NCBI RefSeq assembly: GCF_000724085.1 | Contig: NZ_CCDL010000003.1 | Location: 62,001-126,000 of the forward strand | Length of the DNA stretch: 64,000 bases | Direction: 5' to 3' | Source of the DNA: Oceanobacillus manasiensis | GTDB taxonomy: Bacteria > Bacillota > Bacilli > Bacillales > Amphibacillaceae | Shown here: positions 59,338 to 64,000 of the stretch, in pieces | Numbering within the stretch: the stretch's first letter is position 1 | How the letters are laid out: every line of letters begins with the position of its first letter | The notes under the pieces: generated by a model | Databases searched by the model: none | What the model saw: only the letters and a program-made list of their open reading frames with translations | What the model was told of the DNA's origin: nothing | Position numbers and translations under genes: made by a program

Positions 59338-60600
59338 ATGAAATTTAATTCTTTTAATAAAATAATTCAAATTCGGTTATTGTTAATGTTCATATCTACA
59401 ACTTCAACTATGGCTGTACTTCCTTATTTAATTATATATTTTTCTAAACATGTCGGGAGTCTAATGACTGGTATTTTATTTTTAATCGTCATGATCTCTA
59501 ATGTATTAGGGTCTTTATTGGGAGGATATGTCTCTGATAAAACAGGGAGAAAGAAGATTATACTCATTTCCGAGTTAACTATTTTTGTTGGTTATATCGG
59601 TGTAGCATTTACGAACTCTACCTGGGGAGTCTTTCCATATATTACATTTATCTTTTTTATTTTAATTCAGTTTAGTCAAGGCGCGGGTAACCCTGCTTAT
59701 CAGGCTTTAATTATTGATATGAGTAACCCACAAGAAAGAAAATCAATTTATACATATTCCTATTGGATACGTAATATAGGCACAGCTATTGGTAGTATGG
59801 TTGGTGCTTTTTTATTCTTTGATTATCTTCTTTATTTGTTTCTAGGAGTAGCTGTGACGACATTATTCTCCTTTTTTATCACTTATTTGTTTATTAAAGA
59901 AACATATATCCCAATTTCACAGGAAAAGTATCAAAAAGTGAGTAGTTCACTCGAAATGTTAACGTCATATATTAAAATTATAGGAAATAGAATTTTTGTT
60001 ATTTTTTCTGTTGCCAGTCTTCTTTTTATTTCAGTTGAAGAACAGTTAACGAATTACATTGGTGTACGTCTTGCAAACGAGATTCCCAATCCAACTCAGT
60101 TTGCTTCTTTTCTTTCATTGGAACTGGATGGAGTTAATCTCCTTGGTATATTGAAATCAGAAAATACCATTCTTGTAGTATGTTTCACGATGGTATTAAC
60201 ACGTTTCATAAGTAAAAGAAACGATCGAAGTGTATTAATGATTGGCTTGTTTCTCTTCTTTGCTGGGTATACCATAATAAGTATAAGCCAAACGCCAATT
60301 ATTCTAGTTTTGGCTATGTTCCTTGCATCAATCGGTGAGATTATGTATATTCCAGTTTCACAAACCATGCTATCTAATATGGTCCCTGATTATGCACGTA
60401 GCACTTATATGGCATTTTATTCAATTGCAACCATTCTTGGTGTTAGTACAGCAGGGATTTTTATGATTATAAGTAGTTGGTTACCACCCATTATTTTAAC
60501 TATACTAATAGGAGTGATGGGTGTAGTTAGTTTAACGCTTTTTTATAATTTAAGTAAGCCACGAAGTGATATCAAAGTCGACTTTAAAAATCTAGTCTAG
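59338..60600 (+). CDS. MFS transporter
   Basis: 420 residues, about twelve hydrophobic segments. The inter-segment motif GGYVSDKTGRKKIILIS is the classical MFS loop 2-3 signature. Later ISKRNDRSVLMIGLFLFF is the equivalent in the second half. GGAGG precedes the ATG. Sits behind the TetR gene and before an alpha/beta hydrolase; probably effluxes a drug or small metabolite. Substrate cannot be deduced. Confidence 0.9.
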   Translation: MKFNSFNKIIQIRLLLMFISTTSTMAVLPYLIIYFSKHVGSLMTGILFLIVMISNVLGSLLGGYVSDKTGRKKIILISELTIFVGYIGVAFTNSTWGVFPYITFIFFILIQFSQGAGNPAYQALIIDMSNPQERKSIYTYSYWIRNIGTAIGSMVGAFLFFDYLLYLFLGVAVTTLFSFFITYLFIKETYIPISQEKYQKVSSSLEMLTSYIKIIGNRIFVIFSVASLLFISVEEQLTNYIGVRLANEIPNPTQFASFLSLELDGVNLLGILKSENTILVVCFTMVLTRFISKRNDRSVLMIGLFLFFAGYTIISISQTPIILVLAMFLASIGEIMYIPVSQTMLSNMVPDYARSTYMAFYSIATILGVSTAGIFMIISSWLPPIILTILIGVMGVVSLTLFYNLSKPRSDIKVDFKNLV

Positions 60601-60748
60601 TTTATGGAATGAAAGACATTTAGAATAATAGATCAACATATTGGTGGTCTGTATTTTTTGGGGGGAATTCGAAAAATTTCGTTAAATAAGTTCTAAAATG
60701 ACTCTATGCTAACGGGCAGTGATCTTTAAGTTAGAAAGGAAAATAAGG

Positions 60749-61609
60749 ATGGGGAATTGGAATAGAAAATTACTAAAAACACCCCGTGGGGATTTTGAAA
60801 TATTTATAAAGGGAGAAGGGGAACCGCTTTGTATTACTCACCATTATTCAGTATTTAATCAGACAGGTGATTATTTTGCTGATACATTTACCAATACCAA
60901 CAAAGTATTTTTAGTAAATTTAAGAGAGGCTGGACATTCAGAGAAAGCAATTGAGCCTTTTCAACTAAGTATGGTCGAATCGATATTTGATTTAGAAGCT
61001 ATTCGTGAAGAGTTAGGAATTATTAAGTGGGGATTTGCTGGGCATTCAACTGGAGGTATGCTTGGAATCATTTATGGTATTCATTTTTCAAATAGCTTAA
61101 ACTTTATTGTGACTGTTGGAGCTGCTGCAAGAGAATACGCGACATTCTCAAAGGATTGTATTTTTAATCCAGAACATCCTAAATATTATAGAATGCAGGA
61201 ACTAATTGAAACTTTAAACCAATCCGATCTATTATCAGAGAAAAGAAATGAACTAAAGGAAGAACGGATGAAGTTATCTTTATTTGAACCTGAGAAATAT
61301 AAAGAATTATTTTCACGAAACATTCATAAGGATATGCCGGCAATTCGTATGAGCTATTTCAATCGTGAAGTACAGGTATTTGATGTAACGAAAAAATTGG
61401 GATTAATATCAGTTCCCACATTAATAATTTGTGGCAGATATGACGTACAGTGTCCAGTAATATACTCTATTGAAATGGGTCAGCTAATACCTAAATCAAA
61501 AATAGTTATCTTTGAGAAAAGCAATCATTACCCTTTTATAGAAGAATCAAAGCTATTTGTTAAAGAATATAATGTATTTTTAAAAGAACATCATTCCTTG
61601 TTAACCTAA
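60749..61609 (+). CDS. Alpha/beta hydrolase
   Basis: 286 residues. Nucleophile elbow GHSTGG places Ser100; the acid is probably the Asp in CGRYDVQCP, and the His is in KSNHYPFIEE. The oxyanion region HHYSVFN replaces the usual HGxP. Cap helices lie between. AGAAAGGA precedes ATG 60749; the frame is open further up but without a ribosome site. It follows the MFS gene by 148 bases, so it may or may not be in the same unit. Resembles prolyl-iminopeptidase- and epoxide-hydrolase-like proteins; substrate unknown. Confidence 0.85.
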   Translation: MGNWNRKLLKTPRGDFEIFIKGEGEPLCITHHYSVFNQTGDYFADTFTNTNKVFLVNLREAGHSEKAIEPFQLSMVESIFDLEAIREELGIIKWGFAGHSTGGMLGIIYGIHFSNSLNFIVTVGAAAREYATFSKDCIFNPEHPKYYRMQELIETLNQSDLLSEKRNELKEERMKLSLFEPEKYKELFSRNIHKDMPAIRMSYFNREVQVFDVTKKLGLISVPTLIICGRYDVQCPVIYSIEMGQLIPKSKIVIFEKSNHYPFIEESKLFVKEYNVFLKEHHSLLT

Positions 61610-61882
61610 AAAATTGATTGATTTGAGGGATTTTATAGTTGGTATTTCAACTCCTAATTTAGTAGTATTTATCGCTATTTCCTGCACCTGTTAAGGAAAT
61701 TAATTATCAGAGAAGAAAAGGAATATATCGTTCCGCTTATTGTACTTGTATTAGTTAGAGTTTATATTTTCATTTTTATTTAATGATTGAATGTTAAACG
61801 TGGGTTTTATGGGCCACTTAAATTAGGCAGGGAGTATTAATTTTGCACTTGAAAACGTTCAAAATCTATAAATTTAAAAATA
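61610..61882 (+). other. Intergenic region between convergent genes
   Basis: About 270 bases with no gene on either strand. Nothing recognisable besides the terminator at its right end. Confidence 0.4.
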
Positions 61883-61918
61883 AAGGCCACCTCAATTTAT
61901 AATGAGATGGCTTATTTT
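61883..61918. terminator. Terminator for the metallohydrolase gene (also usable from the hydrolase side)
   Basis: AAGGCCACCTCA (61883-61894) pairs with TGAGATGGCTT (61903-61913) apart from one bulge and one mismatch, followed on plus by ATTTTTAT and on minus by TTATTTTTAA. Confidence 0.65.
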
Positions 61919-61945
61919 TATATCTGATTGCTTTATTCTATAAAA

Positions 61946-62794
61946 TTATTGTGACTGAACAATATGGTCATTAACTAATGCTTTTATGAAAAATAATTCA
62001 TTTTCATTAGGGTTCCTTATATTTACTGCCTCAAAGGACTCTAATGCATTTTCTAATGAAGTGGACTTTACAACTTGACTTGCTGCTGTTAACTCTTCCC
62101 AATACACATTCATCTCATTTAAATCACAGATAGACTCATGACCAAGTAGGAACATTTCCGCATCATATTTTTGTATGTCTTTGATCATAGGCGATAACAG
62201 TGATTGCTTGTAATGAAATAAAGAATTTATGGTTGTCCCATATGCACAATCACCTAAAAAAATAACTTTCTCATCAGGAATATAAATGATTGTAGCGTCA
62301 TCAGTATGAGTACTTTTGATTCTTTCAAGTATGCAAACTTTATTACCTAAATTAATCGTTAATGTGTTTTCAAAGATTACATCTGGAGACTTCAACTGAA
62401 AACTCTCCCTGTTTGGCATATCAGTTTGTAAAACCTTCATACATATAGGACTCATCTGATTAGCAGTCACATATTTTTGAAGTGAACGATCGTCATAGGA
62501 CAAATGTTGCCATTCTTTTAGCATTTCGTTTGTTTGACTATTAACTATAACAGTTGCATCAAATTCATTCATCCCTAGGAAATGATCCCAATGTGCATGG
62601 GTAATAACAACATATTTAACTGGTGGTACATCTAGGTTCTCGATTTCTAGTAAAAAGTCCTGAGCATGCTGAGGAGAATTACCAGCATCTATAACTAAAC
62701 TATATCGGTCACCACATACCAATCCTAATGTTGGTCGTTCTCTATCATCTTCATTTGATGAATAATAAATCGTATCACTTAATCTATTTAACAT
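61946..62794 (-). CDS. Metallo-beta-lactamase-fold hydrolase
   Basis: 282 residues. The dinuclear zinc motif THAHWDH gives His66, His68, Asp70 and His71. Further ligands are the His in KSTHTDDATI and the Asp in VIFLGDCAYG, with LGHES near the C-terminus as the last His. YSLVIDAGNSPQHAQDFL before the motif is typical of this fold. AGAGGAAA precedes the start. Substrate could be a thioester, lactone or other; beta-lactam resistance is not implied by the motif alone. Confidence 0.88.
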   Translation of the reverse strand: MLNRLSDTIYYSSNEDDRERPTLGLVCGDRYSLVIDAGNSPQHAQDFLLEIENLDVPPVKYVVITHAHWDHFLGMNEFDATVIVNSQTNEMLKEWQHLSYDDRSLQKYVTANQMSPICMKVLQTDMPNRESFQLKSPDVIFENTLTINLGNKVCILERIKSTHTDDATIIYIPDEKVIFLGDCAYGTTINSLFHYKQSLLSPMIKDIQKYDAEMFLLGHESICDLNEMNVYWEELTAASQVVKSTSLENALESFEAVNIRNPNENELFFIKALVNDHIVQSQ

Positions 62795-63132
62795 GTTATT
62801 TTCCTCTTTTCTGCTTATTTATTCTATGAAAAAGAAAATCTACATGTTTATTCTAAAGTTACTAAAATAATTTAAGATTTTCTCTGATTACTTTTTTACC
62901 ATTGGACTAGTCCTCCTTGTCTTAGTTTAAGAAAAGTATAGCATAAACCAAACTATAGATTTGGAAATTTCTAAATATTGATTGTGTTTATTGTGGTATG
63001 GGTAGTTCGAAATTCAAGCACCCGTTTTTTAACCAATAGTTTTTTTATTCCAGGTAGGATTAATTGTCATCTTTGTTGAACTTATTGTAATAAGAGTGTT
63101 AGTAAAAGACGTTTTATAAATTGGAGGAGTTT
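62795..63132 (+). other. Divergent intergenic region
   Basis: About 340 A+T-rich bases with promoters for the two divergent genes; none is clear enough to place. TTGGAGGAG at 63121-63129 is the ribosome site of the next gene. No coding frame of note. Confidence 0.4.
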
Positions 63133-63675
63133 ATGATAAGAAAATTGCCGATTGTAATTGCAATTGCTGCGGTTTCCGGTGGGGGGAAAACAGCGGTAAC
63201 TTCTGAATTAAAACGTAAGATACATAATTGTAAAGCCTTATTCTTTGATGACTACGATTTTAACGGACCAGATGATTTTGTTGAGTGGATTGATAATGGA
63301 AGTAATCCTGATGAATGGGACTTATTACCACTTATTAAAGATATCCAAAAGTTACTTAATGAACCTCTTGACTACATAATTTTAGATTTTCCATTCTCCT
63401 ATTTACATAGTAAAACTAGCAAATTCATTGATTATGCCGTGTTTATCGATACTCCATTAGATGTGGCAATGGCACGAAGACTTATTAGAGATTTTAAAAA
63501 CAGCCCTAATGAGAGTATATTGGAGGGTTTAAATAATTACCTTGTTAGTGGAAGAAGAGGCTATTCAAATATGTTAAAAACAGTAAAACCTAATTCTGAT
63601 CTCATTGTAGATGGGGAGTTACGTGTATCTGAGATTGTAAATATTATCACTGAGTCGTTAGTAAATATTGAATAA
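63133..63675 (+). CDS. P-loop kinase-like ATP-binding protein (uridine-kinase-like)
   Basis: 180 residues. The nucleotide loop AAVSGGGKTA (residues 12-21) carries Lys19 and Thr20; the first Gly of Walker A is replaced by Ala. KALFFDDYDF follows and resembles the substrate-binding region of uridine/nucleoside kinases. DYIILDFPFSYLHS, VFIDTPLDVAMARRLIRD and a late SGRRGYSNMLKTVKP fit the lid and Arg residues. ATG 63133 follows TTGGAGGAG; a TTG inside that site is rejected. Phospho-acceptor unknown. Confidence 0.82.
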   Translation: MIRKLPIVIAIAAVSGGGKTAVTSELKRKIHNCKALFFDDYDFNGPDDFVEWIDNGSNPDEWDLLPLIKDIQKLLNEPLDYIILDFPFSYLHSKTSKFIDYAVFIDTPLDVAMARRLIRDFKNSPNESILEGLNNYLVSGRRGYSNMLKTVKPNSDLIVDGELRVSEIVNIITESLVNIE

Positions 63676-63756
63676 CTTTTAAGGGGATTTTTACAGAAAC
63701 TAAGAAAATTTAAATGCTGATGGTAAAAGTTACTGCAATAAGAGAGGGAGTCTGAT

Positions 63757-64000
63757 ATGCAAAAGTGTGAGAAATGTTTTACGAAGTTTAAATGGAAACA
63801 AATTTACAAAGCTCACATGAAAAAGCAACCTATAACATGCAAAGAATGTGACACAGAACATGTTTTAGAAACTTCTTCAAAAACCGTATTGTTGATAATA
63901 GAAATTCCAATAATTATCTTCATTTTCATTTTAATTAATAAGTTATTATATACGTCGTTTGGTAATTATTCTTTTGCGCTTTTAATATTAATAGGCATCC
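63757..64000 (+). CDS. Zinc-ribbon-like membrane protein of the CxxC-20-CxxC type (partial)
   Basis: The frame starts at ATG 63757 after GAGAGGGAG and stays open to the window end (81 codons). Two CxxC pairs (CEKC at residues 3-6, CKEC about 23 residues later) make a small zinc ribbon. A hydrophobic segment then runs from about 48 (VLLIIEIPIIIFIFIL), and a second begins at the edge. This matches the cxxc_20_cxxc family of small Firmicute proteins of unknown function. The C-terminus lies outside the window. Confidence 0.72.
   Translation, partial: MQKCEKCFTKFKWKQIYKAHMKKQPITCKECDTEHVLETSSKTVLLIIEIPIIIFIFILINKLLYTSFGNYSFALLILIGI

Noticed and set aside
61946-62794. Beta-lactam resistance from the metallo-beta-lactamase-fold gene
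   Set aside because: HxHxDH is common to many hydrolases; there is no signal peptide and no B1-B3 lactamase-specific pattern.
1-64000. CRISPR array, tRNA, rRNA, intact insertion sequence or prophage gene
   Set aside because: I found no regularly spaced short repeats, no cloverleaf-like sequences, no transposase or integrase motifs, and no rRNA-like segment.

Overview
The window looks like the chromosome of a low-G+C Gram-positive rod of the Bacillaceae. It is A+T-rich, most starts carry strong AGGAGG-type Shine-Dalgarno sites, and GTG and TTG starts are common. Its gene families are Bacillus-like: LXG toxin with YezG-type immunity, BdbC/BdbD, LutABC, RhaEW, YesMN, BlaI/M56 and CcpA-type cre sites. 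I saw no rRNA, tRNA, CRISPR array, intact insertion sequence or prophage gene.

Layout. 1-3.6 kb: the last codons of a large upstream protein, a type II thioesterase and an Sfp-type phosphopantetheinyl transferase (probably the right edge of a nonribosomal peptide or polyketide cluster), then an ABC exporter pair. 3.6-7 kb: a frameshifted membrane-protein gene, an M23 peptidase, a Crp/Fnr regulator and a quinone-oxidoreductase-like enzyme. 7.4-10.4 kb: a type VII secretion toxin module (DUF5344 partner, LXG nuclease, YezG/DUF600 immunity) followed by an imperfect direct repeat. 11.3-14.4 kb: a GT4 glycosyltransferase, a PadR/DUF2812 pair with iterated operator motifs, and a flavin reductase behind a Fur-box-like site.

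14.8-24.7 kb is the best-defined pathway. An AraC regulator, rhaB and rhaA are followed by rhaEW, a DeoR-type rhaR and lutABC. Together these encode L-rhamnose -> rhamnulose -> rhamnulose-1-phosphate -> DHAP + L-lactaldehyde -> L-lactate -> pyruvate. rhaM (mutarotase) and a dedicated rhamnose permease are not present here.

25.3-41.1 kb is a polysaccharide-utilisation locus: a sugar-binding lipoprotein, GH42, a YesMN-like two-component system, an AraC regulator, two ABC permeases, a secreted GH3 with extra modules, and a GH43 of the beta-xylosidase type. No ATPase is encoded, so a shared MsmX-type ATPase elsewhere is expected. A broken second copy of lutC follows; it shares a 208-bp identical tract with the intact gene inside otherwise diverged sequence.

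42.4-64 kb is a series of small regulator-plus-effector units: MFS/TetR; a second copy of the flavin reductase; a BlaI-M56-BdbD-BdbC cluster with two matching operator palindromes; a divergent NAD(P)-binding protein/IclR/FMN-reductase unit; an Rgg-like regulator with an amidohydrolase; a diguanylate cyclase; a histidine kinase/response regulator/ABC transporter operon; TetR/MFS/hydrolase; a metallo-beta-lactamase-fold hydrolase; a P-loop kinase-like protein; and a zinc-ribbon-like membrane protein cut by the window edge.

The observations most worth following are the sensor-less BlaI/M56 switch placed on a disulfide-bond oxidase pair, the gene-conversion-like lutC mosaic, the fused rhamnose-to-pyruvate island, the modular GH3, and the repeats behind the LXG module. 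All functional assignments are by reading motifs; no database search was run.
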